A stretch of 64,000 nucleotides of DNA from Corallium rubrum (lineage: Eukaryota > Cnidaria > Anthozoa > Scleralcyonacea > Coralliidae): positions 248,001 to 312,000 of the forward strand of contig CAXIUP010000186.1 in assembly GCA_964035015.1 (NCBI GenBank). The letters run 5' to 3'. Shown in pieces: positions 34,288 to 47,310 of the stretch. The position numbers and the translations under genes were made by a program. A model generated the notes under the pieces. It had not been told where the DNA came from, did no database searches, and saw only the letters and a program-made list of their open reading frames with translations. The first letter of the stretch is position 1, and every line of letters starts with the position of its first letter.

Positions 34288-35345
34288 TTAATAGTTATTA
34301 ATTAAGCTAGTTTTTAAATTCTTTTTCAATTGAGAAATGGAGAATTTTTTTTTACTTTCATCAAGGGAGTTCCAAATTTTGGCTCCTTGATATCTCATAT
34401 TAAAAATTCCATAATTAGTTCTAGTTTTAGGAATAGAATAAGTTTGTTTAGATGCAAGTCTAGTATTATAATTATGTATTTTACTGACAGGAGTAAAAAA
34501 AATTTTGAATACAGTTGGCAATGTATAATTATGGTATTTATGCATAAATATTGTAAGTATGTAAGGTAACAATGTCCTGAAACTTGATTATCTTAAGACA
34601 TTTAAATAGAGGACTTGAGTGCGCATCAAATTTAGAAAAAGTCATTATACGTGTTGCTTTTTGAGTTTTTTCTGTAAATTATGTAATGGACTCAGAGTAG
34701 TTGAATAAGTATTATCCCAAGCAAGTGTACCATAAATTAAAAAGGGGTATATTAAAGCATAATAAAGGTTGATATGAGTATTTAAATTTACAATAGAAAC
34801 GAAGTTTGGAAAGGATACTAATAGTTCTCTTAATTTTTTTCCGCAATGTAATCAACTTGGCTTTTCCAGATCTTTCCAGTTTAGATGTGAATCCAATTAA
34901 GATACCAAGGTACTTAATACAGTGATGTCTTTTTAATTCTTTGGCCTTTGCCATTAATTTCTAATTTTATATCATTTATTATTTTCTTTTGTGGAGGATG
35001 AAATATAACAAAGTGTTACTTCTCTACATTTAAAGACAGCTTATTAGCACACAACAAAACGTGAATATCCTGGAGAATCAAAATATTTTTATGTTGATAA
35101 AATAAGTTAGAATCATCTGCAAAGAGATGAAAATCCAAGAGCTCTGAACACTTATTAAAATCATTTATGTATAATAAGAACAATAGAGGATCGAGAACTG
35201 AACCCTGAGGAATTCCACAAGAAACTATATTTGAATCAGACAAAATATTAGACTGAAAGCCAGCCACCGATCTCATCCCGTTCTCACTGGCTGAGAGAGG
35301 CGTCTGTGATGAATAGGCGGTAATGGCATCCAGTGACGTCACTAC
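34288..35345 (-). pseudogene. 5'-truncated LINE reverse transcriptase fragment (CR1/L2-type)
   Basis: The segment at 35348-35016 holds GIPQGSVLDPLLFLLYIND and LFADDSNLF (RT catalytic motif F-ADD). The segment at 34954-34712 has HHCIKYLGILIGF. The 3' part (34572-34288) ends in the conserved HNYNTRLASKQTYSIPKTRT and NYG-F-MRYQGAKIWNSL tail. Several frameshifts separate them. The sequence is close to the LINE at 53.2-57.9 kb. Confidence 0.8.
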
Positions 35346-35705
35346 CAAGAAACCTTGGGATAATTATGGAATTATAGAATGTAATAAACAATCTGAATTC
35401 CTTCCATCTTGTCAAATATACGGCGGCTGGTTTTCATACTAAGAATACTCTCAACTTGGTAGCTATTTAATGCAGGGCTGTGATATTTTGGTCCCCGATG
35501 CCCATGGACTTTCATATTGACGACTTTTGAATGGTTCCGAGGGGAGAAGCGGTGAGTATATCAAGTGGCATGGCATATTTCGCGCGGCATATTGTCAGTT
35601 GTGGAACAGGATGGCTAGTAATTTCAGAACTACTCATTGTTAAAATATATTGTGTACGTATGTTATCAGATGTTGAATAAGCTTTCATTCGATGTATATA
35701 TAATT

Positions 35706-36489
35706 CAAGTTTCTCCGTTATGTGAAACTTGTTAAAATGTCAAACCGTTCAAATGTGCGAACCGTTCTTTGAAATAATATTATACAAATAGACAGGAAAT
35801 TGACTTCTCACAAGTGTTAATACAGAATTTTAGATATTTTTTTAAATACTTAACGCGCAACATCGACATATATATATAAAACAAAAGCTATTGAAAAATA
35901 CTATGATCTTGCCATTATGAAGCTTTTGAAACGTTTGCGGCTTTCTAGCCAAAACAGAAAAATTTCCAGGAACTTCGCGTTTGAATTTATAGCTTTAATT
36001 TAACCCCATCGCCTCCCAGGCAGGGACGCGTAAAATCGCCTGGTGTAGGCGGCCAGAGTATAAAAAAAAATATTAAAGCCTCAGCCGTCAGAGTAGGTTT
36101 TGGTATATAAACCGTAACTCTTTAACCTTAGTGGCCTAACTTCTAGAATAGTTTGCCGTTAATAATATAGCCAGAGTGAAATACTAAAATACAGAATAAA
36201 AGTGGACTTTAGCGTTCAGAAAGTTTACACTAATAATTCGAACTCAACAATACATTCACGCAATGAATCAAATGACAGACGTTTCCCCATTTAAAAAATA
36301 TTTTCCATTTAGCTAAAAACTAGAAATTTCTACCCCAAATAGCATTTTTCAATAGCTTCTGTTTGATATATACCTCGTGGGAATATAATACTTGTGAGAA
36401 GTCAATTTCCTGTCTATTTGTAATATTATTTCAAACAACGGTTCGCACATTTTTGACATTTTAACAAGTTTCACATAACGGAGAAATTG
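35706..36489. mobile_element. Foldback element with inverted ends
   Basis: The left TTTCTCCGTTATGTGAAACT region (35707-35830) is inverted at 36380-36489, and an inner CTATTGAAAAATACTAT also has an inverted partner. The centre holds short GC-richer sequence (CGGGACGCGTAAAATCGCC). Non-coding. Confidence 0.65.
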
Positions 36490-36585
36490 GAAAATATATA
36501 TATAAATATATATATATAAATATATATATATAAAGTATATAAATAAGAAATATATATATAAATATATATATATAAAGTATATAAA
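36490..36585. repeat. AT microsatellite
   Basis: TATATATAAATA repeats, directly at the edge of the foldback and near the 3' end of the following LINE. Confidence 0.8.
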
Positions 36586-36636
36586 AACTTAACTAAACTA
36601 TTATTAAACTAACAATAAATTTAAAGTGAAGAATAT

Positions 36637-39571
36637 TTACAGATTATTTTCAATTTTTGTCAAACCCAGTTTAAATGAGCGTAGGTTAGTTTTATCTCTA
36701 ACCTCAACAGGGATTTTATTCCAAAGGACAGAGCCCCTATATTGAAGGCTACATTTTCCTTTTTCGGATTTATATCTAGGAATGTGTAGATTTTTTTCAG
36801 AATTTCTCACATTGTAAGAATGTACATTTGACGTTTTTGCAAAAATCTTCCTCAAGTACAATGGAGAAAGGTTGTTGTAGATTTTGTACATTAGCACAGC
36901 AAGTTGCATACTTCTTCTGTGTTCTAGTTTTTCCCAACCCAGATCATCCAGTATTTCATTAGAGTGACTATTTATCATAACTTGAGAGTGTCACTATCCT
37001 TGCAGCCCTATTTTGCAATTTTTGGAGTCTTTCAGATAGACCTTTCCCAATGTTGCCCCATACTGGGCTGCAATAATCAAAATATGGCAAGATCAGTGCC
37101 TTGTACATATTTAATCTTGTCTCAAATGGTATCATTGGGCTTACACGTTTCAAAACTGCAAGACCTGCAGAAATGTTCTTGGAAACTATGTCGATGTGTT
37201 TTCCACGTTAGACTTTCATCTATATGGATCCCAAGAGATTTATACTTTGTTTCTCTTATAAGGGATACATTGTTAATCTGTATCTTAAAATCTTTTGGTA
37301 TTTGAGATAGCATAAACTGACTCCCTATTATCATGTACTTTGTTTTCCCAACATTTAAGGTTAATTTGTTTGCTTTTAACCATTCATGAATCACATTGAT
37401 ATCATGAGTCATTTGAGCATTAAGGATATTTGCATCTGCATTTGCTGAAGTCATGGTGGTATCATCTGCATACATTCTAGGTTTTGAAAACAATTTACAT
37501 GAAGGGAGATCATTTATATATAGAATAAATAGTAGTGGTCCTAGAATGGACCCTTGTGGTATTCCACAATTTAATGAACAAACATCTGACAGCACTCCAT
37601 TAACCAAGGTTTGCTGTCTTCTTTCAGTTAGGTAAGATTTAAACCAATCAAGAGATTCAAACCTTACTCCATAAAGTTCTAGCTTTTTTATCATAATTGA
37701 GTGGTCCATGGTGTCGAAAGCTTTTTTTAGATCCAGAAATATCACACCATTTAAAAGGTTGTCATCAATATTATTGTACCATTCATTGGTACTTTCAAGT
37801 AATGTTGTTTCAGTGGAAAACATAGGCCTGAAACCTGATTGAGATTCAGTTAAAAGATTATTTTCATTTAAATAAGTATAAAGCTGATTGAATACAATCT
37901 TTTCAATCAGTTTACTTATAATAGGTAGGACAGAGATTGGTCTATAGTTATTGGGATCAGCCTGGTTATCTTCTTTGAAAATTGGCAAGACCTTTGCGAG
38001 CTTCCATGCATTGGGGAAAATTCCAGTGGTGATTGATAGATTAATTATATATGTTAAGGATTGTATAACTACAGGAGCAGCTTCCTTTAATAGGCGACTA
38101 GATATGTTATCAAGCCCAGTAGCTTTATTGTTGGGCAGTTTGTTGATTAAATGTAATATCACTTCACAAGAAGTTTGTTCTAAAGTAAATGTATGATTTG
38201 AAGGAGTGATATAATCTTTAAAATTAGAAGGAGTATCAGGTATCTTTGAAGCTAGAGAAGGTCCAATTTCAGAGAAATGTTTGTTTAAACTTGCACTAAT
38301 ATCACTAGGGGTATTATATGTAATATTCCCTATGTCAAGTTTATTTATTTTGGTGGTTTTGGGTTCATTTCCTATTACTTTGTTTATTCCTTTCCAGGTT
38401 TTCCTGATATCTCCATAATTTACTTTAAAATAATTATTAAAATAGTCAGTTTTTGCTGTTTTAATATCATAGTTAACTTTGTTTTTTAGAAATTTGTAGT
38501 TTGCCCAATTTTCATCAGAAGAAAATTTCAAAGCTACTTTTTTGGATTTGTCTCTTTCAAACATTTGTTTTTTTAGTTCATGCGTGATCCATGGTGAGGG
38601 TTTTCCCCGAATTCTCTTTGTCTTACATGGTGCATGTTTATCAGCAGTGTCCAAAAACATCTGCTGCCATATGTTCCATGCTCTATCTGGATTGTTTTCA
38701 ATCTCTATAAGATGCCAGGGGGCTATAGCGAGATCATTTCTGAATTTCAAAGGATCAAATTTTCTAAAGCATCTACATTTTACTAATTTAGGACTTGATT
38801 TTGAAATACAAATATTTCTTATTGCATATATAAGACTATGATCACTCAATCCAATATTTGACACTCCAATATGAGAGTATTTGAGGGGATCATTTGTTAA
38901 AAATAAGTCAATTATGGAAGATGTGTCCTTAGTAATACGTGTAGGCTGCTCAATTAATTGGCTATACTGATACATATTGCAAATATCCAATAATTTTATA
39001 GTTTTATGATCTGGTGGTGAGGCTCCAACATTACAATTTAGATCACCTATAATATTTACTTCCATATTATAAACTTCTAAATTTTCAAGAACCATTTCAA
39101 AATTATTTATAGTTTCAATTGTTGTTCCTGGTGGTCTATACCAGGTTCCTACAATGAAGGGTTTGGTTTTAGGTTTTGTTACCTGAATAAAAAGCATCTC
39201 AAGGTCGTTTTCTTTGAGATTTGTCAGACATTTGTAGTTAATGGAGCTTCTAATGTAAAGTCCTACACCACCCCCAAATCTGTTCCGATCTTTTCTCTCA
39301 AAATCATAACCCGGAATATTAATTTCACATTTGAAATAGTATGGTCAAGACGTGTCTCGTTTACAGCTAGAATGTCAATAGCTTTGTTAAGCATATAAAT
39401 TCTAAGTTGATCAATATGCTTATACAGACTAACCAGGTTAATGGAGGCTATCTTGAAACCCCTGGTATTAGGAATACCAAAGGATGGTAATGACATATAA
39501 TGGGATTCATATGTATTATGGGTGGGAGTTTCCGGAATCACTGGATGATCTAGGTTAGTATTATTTTCCAC
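36637..39571 (-). pseudogene. LINE ORF2: AP endonuclease and reverse transcriptase
   Basis: The endonuclease starts with KIASINLVSLYKHIDQLR and NETRLD, then after a frame break near 39330 continues with GTWYRPPG, NIIGDLNCN and GLSDHSLIYA. RT motifs: LPIFKEDNQADPNNYRPISV, FLDLKKAFDTMDH, GIPQGSILGPLLFILYIND, MYADDTT. A second break is near 37150, after which the C-terminal region (LILPYFDYCSPVWG, HSYNVRN, RGSVLWNKIP) follows in other frames. The breaks mark it as probably inactive. It would nick and copy by target-primed reverse transcription. Confidence 0.85.
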
Positions 39572-39592
39572 CCTGTTGAGGTTGGCATGAGA

Positions 39593-41128
39593 TCAAGCAA
39601 ACATACCTAAACAATTAACAAAATTATTACACATAATATTGTTACTTGTTTCATTAAGGTGTACACCACTATTGTTTAGATTGTTACCTCTAATGTTTTT
39701 GTGTTCAATCAATTGCCAACCATTTTCTTTACATGACTTCTTCAGTCTCTTGTTGACATCTTTCACTGCCTCATTCAGCTGGTCTTTGTCACTTCTCGTA
39801 ACTAGCTCAGAGATAATGACACTTGTGTTGCTCTTGTTCTCAATCTGATTTGCAAGGTCTACTATGTTCTCAACAACCTTTGCTGGTTCAGAATGACGAA
39901 GATCGTTGGTTCCAATATGAAGAACAACTTGTTCAGGTTTTCTCTCAATGGTTGGTTTGAGGTAGTGCCTCGTGTCGGATGTACTGGCACCTGAAAAAGA
40001 TTTCACAACTACCTTGCGTTTTACTCGCTTGCCAATGTTCCATCCTTGGACCTTTTTGATCATGGAATCCCCAATGATCACTGTTGTTGGTACTGGCTTG
40101 GATTGGGTAGATGGATGCTTGTGCTGATTTTCCTTTGTCTGAGATTTCATCTTATCAGTATCACCTGGCTTGTTGTTTTCCCTCATGTGTTGTCGTGCTC
40201 CAGTCTTCGAGCTTGGAACATTTTGACGATTTTGATTTTCTTCCTCCCTGTTGACCGTTGTCTTGGATTCTTTGGTTGTCTTGGCTTCTTTGGTTTTCTT
40301 TTCTTTTCGAGGATCTTGGTTTTCTTTAGGTTTTGGGTGTTCATTGTTCAACAATCGTAGTGCAGTGATAAGACTATTTTTTTCTTCTGTAATTATTCTT
40401 GCCTCTTGTTTGAGGTCGCAATAGCATGTTTCTAATTGTTCAAGTCTTGATTTTAGGTGTTTGTTTTCAGTTTGTAGTGACAATATTAACTCTTCATCAT
40501 CACGTGTTGGAGCTTGTGGCTTGTGAAGGCTATGGCAGATTTCATTTTTAATATTTTCCATTTCGCTGTGGCATATTTCTTTCATTTTGTTTTCGATAAA
40601 CGAATAAATGTCATGGACATTTTTGTTGTTCATACCTGTGTTCGATGGCCCGACCTCAATTCCACTACACGAAATGCTTGCGTCGTCATCTATTTTCGGT
40701 GGATACAAGTCATCAAGTTCGACTTCGCCTTCGAGATTCAGATTGACTCCGGCTTTGGGTTTGGCAATGGCGGTTTTAAGTCGTTCAACCAGGGTCGATT
40801 TGTTTCCAGATATCTTTAGACCTCTTTTCCCCAGCTCTACTTTTAGTTCTTGGGACTTGAACGAAGACAGGTCCTTTACAAGAAGGGGAAACAGATCAGA
40901 ATTTGGTTTGATTATAGACTCCACGTGGTCGTCTTTGGGCAGCTCATTTCTTCCCTCTTTCTTCGCTAAATCTACGTCTCCGTAGCTCTCATTGACTTCA
41001 ATTGAAGGCTTCTCAGGTTGGCTGTCGGTTCCACATATCGTAAATGTGTTTTTCCTTGAGGATGTTTCACTTTGCGGTAACAAAGTGGCTTCACTTGAGG
41101 AGCTCAAAAGGTCACAACCTTCCGCCAT
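39593..41128 (-). CDS. LINE ORF1 protein: SAP domain, coiled coil, SGNH hydrolase
   Basis: About 511 residues, uninterrupted. Residues about 90-125 form a SAP-like DNA-binding motif (SSFKSQELKVELGKRGLKIS). Residues about 175-265 are a charged coiled coil (MKEICHSEMENIKNEICHS; LQTENKHLKSRLEQLE). A Lys/Glu/Thr/Asn-rich linker follows. From about 345 comes an SGNH/GDSL esterase-like domain: VIIGDSMIKKVQGW (GDS nucleophile), VLHIGTNDL (Asn of the oxyanion block), and a late GVHLNETSNN (the usual Asp/His block). ORF1 esterases are known in several CR1/L2-like LINEs; SAP there is less usual. Confidence 0.8.
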   Translation of the reverse strand: MAEGCDLLSSSSEATLLPQSETSSRKNTFTICGTDSQPEKPSIEVNESYGDVDLAKKEGRNELPKDDHVESIIKPNSDLFPLLVKDLSSFKSQELKVELGKRGLKISGNKSTLVERLKTAIAKPKAGVNLNLEGEVELDDLYPPKIDDDASISCSGIEVGPSNTGMNNKNVHDIYSFIENKMKEICHSEMENIKNEICHSLHKPQAPTRDDEELILSLQTENKHLKSRLEQLETCYCDLKQEARIITEEKNSLITALRLLNNEHPKPKENQDPRKEKKTKEAKTTKESKTTVNREEENQNRQNVPSSKTGARQHMRENNKPGDTDKMKSQTKENQHKHPSTQSKPVPTTVIIGDSMIKKVQGWNIGKRVKRKVVVKSFSGASTSDTRHYLKPTIERKPEQVVLHIGTNDLRHSEPAKVVENIVDLANQIENKSNTSVIISELVTRSDKDQLNEAVKDVNKRLKKSCKENGWQLIEHKNIRGNNLNNSGVHLNETSNNIMCNNFVNCLGMFA

Positions 41129-41509
41129 TTTGTAAACCGGAAATCAGCTAATTCATTTTGCGCTTTGTTAGTATAAAATCAAATATCTCCGTCGACGATT
41201 TACTCCCTTATATCTGCTATCACGCTACTTTAACGCCACTGAGTTTCTCATTACCTACTCTAAAACTTATAAATTAGGATTGTTTACCGACTTCAAACGA
41301 GCACACAGATTTTACGCAAATACAGGGAAAACCCCAACTTGCATGCCCGCAGCCAGACGTATTTTGAAATTGAAATTGAAACCAAAACCCTGAATAAATT
41401 TAATAATTCTAGCAGTCGTTTATATCGTTGAACGACCATAAACACGGGAATAATGAATCGTGTAGTCAGATATTTCACGTATCTATCATAATGAATATAT
41501 GAAAACATT

Positions 41510-41701
41510 TTAAATTAAACTTGCCTTGGACTTTTTGAGCGATAGAATGCCCTTCACTGATTCACGTGTTGAGATATTTATATTAGGTAAAGCAGTCTTG
41601 AGAAAATATTCTTCTTTACCGAGAACTCGATAAACCATGACGCTTTCAGATGCAATCGATGTATATATTTGTCGCAATAACACCTTGTTGTTGCTTTCCA
41701 A
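41510..41701 (-). CDS. Possible first exon of a minus-strand gene
   Basis: ATG at 41701 opens MESNNKVLLRQIYTS and ESVMVYRVLGKEEYF and stays open for about 60 codons; a possible GC-type donor (AAG|GCAAGT) lies near 41522. It could be an upstream exon of the kinase-helicase gene, which would make that gene span over 40 kb. No family recognised; low certainty. Confidence 0.3.
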   Translation of the reverse strand: MESNNKVLLRQIYTSIASESVMVYRVLGKEEYFLKTALPNINISTRESVKGILSLKKSKASLI

Positions 41702-41724
41702 AGCTGATCGTGCGCGGTCAAATA

Positions 41725-42110
41725 TGCTTATAGAAGCCTGGGCTCGATTTCCAGCCTGATCTCGACTCGCGGGACTTTACCCGAAATAAGGCTGGAAACC
41801 GAGCCTAGTAGAAGCCATGATCGAGGCAAACAGATCGCACACTTGGTGGCTGGCAAGTTAGGCAGGCAATCAAGGTTCTGCATAGCCAATCAGATTGCTC
41901 AATTTGAGGTAAATCAGGCAAGATTTGGAGCAAGCCGTATTCAGCCAATGAGAATGGCTAAATCGGGTCAAATACGGAAAAATGGTTGCCAGATACGGCA
42001 AACCAATCAGTGCTCAGAATTTACCTTGTTTTGACCAATCAGAGTGGCTAAAACGGGGTAAATAAGTCAAAATGGCTGCCAAATTCGGCAAACCTAATCA
42101 GTACCACCAG
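41725..42110. repeat. Degenerate promoter-like repeats
   Basis: Repeated CCAATCAG-type motifs (AGCCAATCAGA, ACCAATCAGTG, GACCAATCAGAG) and AAATGG-TGCCA-AT-CGGCAAACC repeats; CCAATCAG is a classic CCAAT-box context. A hairpin GGGCTCGATTTCCAGCC / GGCTGGAAACCGAGCC lies at about 41741-41807. Divergent promoter function is inference. Confidence 0.4.
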
Positions 42111-45100
42111 GAGGTATAAAACGTCCGCGCACCTTCCGCGAATGGTCCTGGTGACGAATTAGATTTTCTGCGATTGTTCTCGCTGCTATTACATCGTTTT
42201 TAACCGGGCTTTTTTTTACAATCGTTATTTTTTTACCTTAGTCGTCTGACTTATTTGACTAACTTATTTGACTAACGCTAGATCCGCCCCTGGAGTACTG
42301 TATTAATTGGTTTTTAGTAGAATTGCTGGTTTTATGCATTTATATCTCTTTAACATTTTGAAGCTTGACGACGAATCAACAAAAAGGGTGCTTGTCCCGC
42401 CTATAGATATATCCCTTTTTGAAAAAAATATGTTTTTAATTAATATAAATAGTGCCTCACAGAGAATCTTTTTTAAAGATAACACAAAACTATTTATACA
42501 ATTATTTATTATAATAATTTTAAGCACACTTTAATTTCTCTATGTACAGTTCTCAAACTGATCTAAAAAAAATTAACTAACTGAAAAACAAATTTAGTTT
42601 ATGAAAATTTACCAAATTTCTTGGCAGTTTACACAAAGCCACTGACTAGGAACGTCACCCTAAATTAGGCTTAAACTGAAAGTGCCTCTATGGCCTGTGG
42701 GATCTTTACATATTTAAATAACTTAATAGGTTAAAAGAAAATGTTTCCCGAAATTTTTTCTCAAAAATATTAAATCGCCACCCATTAACAGCACTTCAAA
42801 GTTGGTACCTCTATAACTGTGACCGTGCATTAGGGACATGGTGCGAGTTTACTGTGTGACGTCACGGTTGGAACCGAACTTCTGACTATTTAGTGTGTTT
42901 TTGGTATTGCGTCTCTTAAACCTTTATTTAAGCAATGAAAACTTTAGATCTATTCATCAATATGTTCCAAGATGGTACGACTGACTCAGACTTGGAGGAA
43001 GAAATTTTGGTGTTCTGACTGTGACACAAATGTGACGTAGATCTATCAATTAGAGCCCAGGCCCAAGAAAACGGTCTAACTTTCAAAATGGTGTGATTTT
43101 GGCTGATTTGACCAACTTCGGAGCACTGTTAATTGGCGAGCATTTAATATTTTTGGTCAAATGGTCCAATGTCCCCAGGTACATGTAGCTTGTGTTAAAA
43201 AGCATGTTGCCCATAGGCGTACAAGCACAAATTTATAAGGGTGCAGAGAACATTTTGCCTGACTGAAATGGAAATTGCCCGACTTTTGATATAAAAACCC
43301 CACTATTAAGTGCCTGTTGTTCAATATACTTTTTCTCTTACAATACACAGATATTAAATTGTTTGATTACTTTTCCTTATTTTCATCCTATTTTCCCCCT
43401 ATATTTTTGCTTGACTTAGCTTGAAAATTTGCCCGACTTTTTCCATTCCACTCTATTCCTTGCCTCCCCCCCCCCCCCCCCCACCTCGTACGCCTATAAA
43501 TGTTGCCAAATGTCTCCAACCTCAGGTTGTCATCAATGAGCAAAAGCTTGACCAAAAGGATAGCATCTCATGTCAAATCCCCTATTGTTGCTCCCCTCCC
43601 CCCCTCAGGCTTTAAACATTGATAGGTGCCCCCTTCCCAAAATCCTTTATGTGAAAGATGCAGAGATTAATCATCTGATCTAAAGATTAGTTTTACTAGT
43701 TTATTATATTTCATCAACTGATCAATGGCATAAATAATATTCATATTTAAATAAAAGTTCCTTATAGTACAGAACTTTTACAGCTACATTAGACTAGTAT
43801 ATCAATATAATATTCACTATAAGTATAAACCAGTTGTTGATTTGAAGAATATTTTATTTGTTGTGTTTTGCACTTTAATTTCTAGCTGAGAAAGTATTAA
43901 ATCAGCTTCTTTGGGCTAGTGAATAAGTATATATAATGTGATAAAAAGAATAGTATTTTAATTTATGGAATTTTACCATTATACTGGAAAGATAGTTCAT
44001 TGTGATGACCAGTGGCCATGGTTAAAATGAAAGTAAAGCCAAATATTGCATTATGTAGTATAACATCTCAAGTTAAATGTATAACAATATAACCATATTT
44101 CAAACCACTTTTGAGTGCTTTGATACAATTTTTCCTCTATTGTGTAATTCTCCCTCCATTGACAAATTTCACTTAGATCTTTTGTTGAAATTTATCCCCC
44201 TATGAGCAATGCTAAAAAAGTTTGAACCCCCTTTATACAGTAATCTGAAAAAATTACTTGCCCCCTATTTTTCCACCAGTCCCCCCCCCATACAGAATAA
44301 ACCTTGTTGTAGCTAGGGGCAGGCAGGCTATAGTCCCCCCCCCCCCACCTACAATTTGATATTTGTCCAATTTCTTGGACATTTTGTGGTTGTCAGTTAA
44401 ATATGCTTTGATTCCTTAAAAGTATATATGTACCTGTCAGAAAATTTTGGACTTGAGTCCCCCCTGTTAACAGCTCCCGGTCCCCACTGTTACACTGTAA
44501 CCTTCCCTAGCCGATTCTACATATTCAACATACATCAGCAATATATTTTCTATAACTTTGGGAATACTTTGGGAGGCAAAACAGTCAGATTTCTTGAGAT
44601 GAAGTAAGAAAAAAAAATAAACTAAGGCAATACGAATGTCAGTGCGTATTGTCAGTAAAGTGTTATGCTCTCTTTTCACGATTTCTAACTGTAGCAAGTC
44701 AGGGTATTTTGTCCAAACGGGCTGTATTAAAATTCGGCACAAGTTTTATCCCGTTATCACAAATGAATATTTATAATCAGCAATTCTAATTCAATTTCAA
44801 TAATTTACAATTGAATTGCCATTCCAGCAAAAATATATTCTTGAACAATAAATAGTTTATAAATTTTCTTACCTTTTAACACGCCTTGAGACATTGACAA
44901 AACATATGCAAAAACTTACAGGGAAAATCGAGATCACTTCACGTGGCACTAACCACAGGTAGCCCAAAATGAAAAAACCTGGCAGTTGCAATTGTGGGTA
45001 ATTTGTCTGCGCTGACCAAAAACAAAAAAAACAAACCGCGGGCGTATTTGACACATTTGTTCTTTATTGCCATTTTCTTTTTAATACTATTAAATTATCT

Positions 45101-45160
45101 TTATGCAAAAGTCAAAATACGATTTTAATAGTGAGTTATCTGAGCTTTGCTTCGTTTTAA
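42110..45160. other. Long stretch without a supported gene
   Basis: AT-rich DNA with several poly-C runs (about 43465-43482, 44281-44289, 44335-44346). Short reading frames such as 44742-44467 (minus) have no recognisable motif. Confidence 0.5.
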
Positions 45161-45163
45161 TAT

Positions 45164-45231
45164 GGCTTCCAAGCTGGTCGATCCAGCGGTTTGCTGTTCG
45201 AATGGGGGGTTTTCGTTGAAGCTGCAAAGGT
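45164..45231 (+). CDS. Possible isolated first exon
   Basis: ATG at 45164 opens MASKLVDPAVCCSNGGFSLK to a GTGCGT donor after 45231. Exon-like, but no partner exon was found; low confidence. Confidence 0.25.
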
Positions 45232-45611
45232 GCGTAATCGGAGCAGCGGAAGTACGGTATTTTACGCCAGCAAGAAGACTATTAGAGGACACCCACATGG
45301 ACACGTCAGATCACGTCAGCTGACTTGCTTTTTTCTTTCTTTTATGAAGATGATCTTAAAGAAAATTGATTTCAACTCCTCGCGTCCTTTCTGTTCGACC
45401 TCACAGTATCAACTAAACGTTTTCTTTTACCTCAAGATAAGTTCAGATATTTAGCTCATACTTTTATGTTCCCTGTTTAGATAATTTTTATTTTTTCTAT
45501 GTATCTCTTCTTTTCGTATTGACTTTTTATCTTTTATAAGACTGTACAAGGGCCACTTGGAAGAATACTGTTTAAGTAAAAGTGTATAAATTTACCCCCG
45601 ACAAATAAAGA

Positions 45612-45712
45612 TTATTATTATTATTATTATTATTATTAGTAGTAGTAGTAGTAGTAGTATTATTATTATTATTATTACTGATTATCATCATCATCATCAT
45701 CATTATTTATCG
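45612..45712. repeat. Trinucleotide microsatellites
   Basis: Consecutive (ATT)n, (AGT)n, (ATT)n and (CAT)n tracts. Confidence 0.9.
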
Positions 45713-46802
45713 AATCTAATACTCTATTTTCAACGAAAACAGCAATTAACCTTCCTCTTTGACGAAGGATAGCAAAAAATCTAGTCGTTCGCAACACTTT
45801 CAGATAGCTTTAAGGCAGTTTATGTTTATTCATCTGTTTTGTTGAACCATAATTATCTTCGGGGAAAATGCGACATACGTTCAAAAATCGCTCACGATGA
45901 TCCATGGTCGATGCAAGCAGAATATAGGTCAATATAGTAGGTTTGAATACTGAGCAAAAAACCATATCTGTTTTGACAACGGTAATTTTTGAAGACGCTT
46001 TGACTGTTATCGCTACGTATCTTTTCCCAACTATGTGATTTTATTACAAATCAAGCTTCAATATTGTGTAGTTCTGGGGGAACGTCATGTTCAGCCGTTG
46101 ATTGTAGGGAAATTCGAAGGACAAATAAACTGAGAAATGCAAAAATACATCGAAAACTAGACGTTCGCATTACCTTCAGACCGTGATTTTATTAATCTCT
46201 CGTTGGCAATTGAACTGCTAAGTCTGTAATTCATTCGGTAAAAAATGCGCCAAGTGGATTAATTTGACATTGAAAATGACATTTTGTTTATTTACCTTTC
46301 AATTTTCGCGAGCGTTTCACGAACCCACGCGAAATCCACGCATTGATCTTGATTTCGCGTATGTGCAGACAAATTGCCCACCTGTTCAATCACATCAAAT
46401 TTGTCTATATACGTTTTAAACTTTTCGAGAAAAAATAATAAAGTTCAATTTCGTTAATACCGATGCAAAAAGTTAAAGTTCATGACGTAAAAGATATAAT
46501 CACAGGCAGCCCAATTTCAAGTTGTATGCATGCAGCATGCCCTGCGGGCGCGGTATTTCAACGGCGATTTCAAAATACAATTATGGTTTCAAATATAAAA
46601 TTTTAACGATAAATCGGTTTTGTAGCACGAAAACCCTGTAAAGTCCGATAATTGTTCTTCCTATTTCAACCCTCAGTCTCGAAAACCCCCCATGAATACC
46701 TTTGAAGAACACGGATTTATTAACAAAGTTCGCTTTCCGGCAGTTTATCAGTTCATATATACGCGACGCGGCTAATTCAAAGCATCTCACAAGGGGGGAT
46801 GC

Positions 46803-47290
46803 AAAAAGTTGCAAAATGCGAAAGTTTCGTATTTTGCGAACTTTTTTTTATTAGTAGTAAGGAATTATATACGGATGGAAAAAGTCGCAAGATGCGACAG
46901 TTTCGTATTTTGCGAACTTTTTTTTATTAGTAGTAAGAAATTATATACGGATGGAAAAAGTCGCAAGATGCGACAGTTTCGTATTTTGCGAACTTTTTTT
47001 TATTAGTAGTAAGAAATTATATACGGATGGAAAAAGTCGAAAAATGCGAAAGTTTCGTATTTTGCGAACTTTTTTTTATTAGTAGTAAGGAATTATATAC
47101 GGATGGAAAAAGTCGCAATATGCGAAAGTTTCGTATTTTGCGAACTTTTTTTTATTAGTAGTAAGGAATTATATACGGATGGAAAAAGTCGCAAAATGCG
47201 AAAGTTTCGTATTTTGCGAACTTTTTTTTATTAGTAACAAAAATTTATATACAGATGCAAATATCTTACGAACTTTTTTTTATTAGTACT
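46803..47290. repeat. 76-bp tandem satellite, about six units
   Basis: The unit starts ATGGAAAAAGTCGCAA and includes TTTCGTATTTTGCGAACTTT then TTATTAGTAGTAAG. Unit starts are 76 bp apart (ATGG at 46875, 46951, 47027). Each unit contains an inverted repeat (GCAAAATGCGAAA versus TTTCGTATTTTGC). Confidence 0.9.
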
Positions 47291-47310
47291 GTTGAAATAT
47301 TTTGCGAAGT

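Larger units (their letters stand above)
36600..41160 (-). mobile_element. Near full-length two-ORF LINE retrotransposon
   Basis: It runs from ORF1 at 41128 through ORF2 to about 36637, followed by an A/T-rich 3' end. The architecture (esterase-bearing ORF1, then AP endonuclease plus RT) is like CR1/L2-clade LINEs. It has few frame breaks, so it is relatively young. The same minus orientation as the host gene, in an upstream intron or flank. Confidence 0.85.

Noticed and set aside
38542-40985. Plus-strand ORFs across the LINE
   Set aside because: They are antisense shadows of the LINE ORF1 and ORF2 frames.
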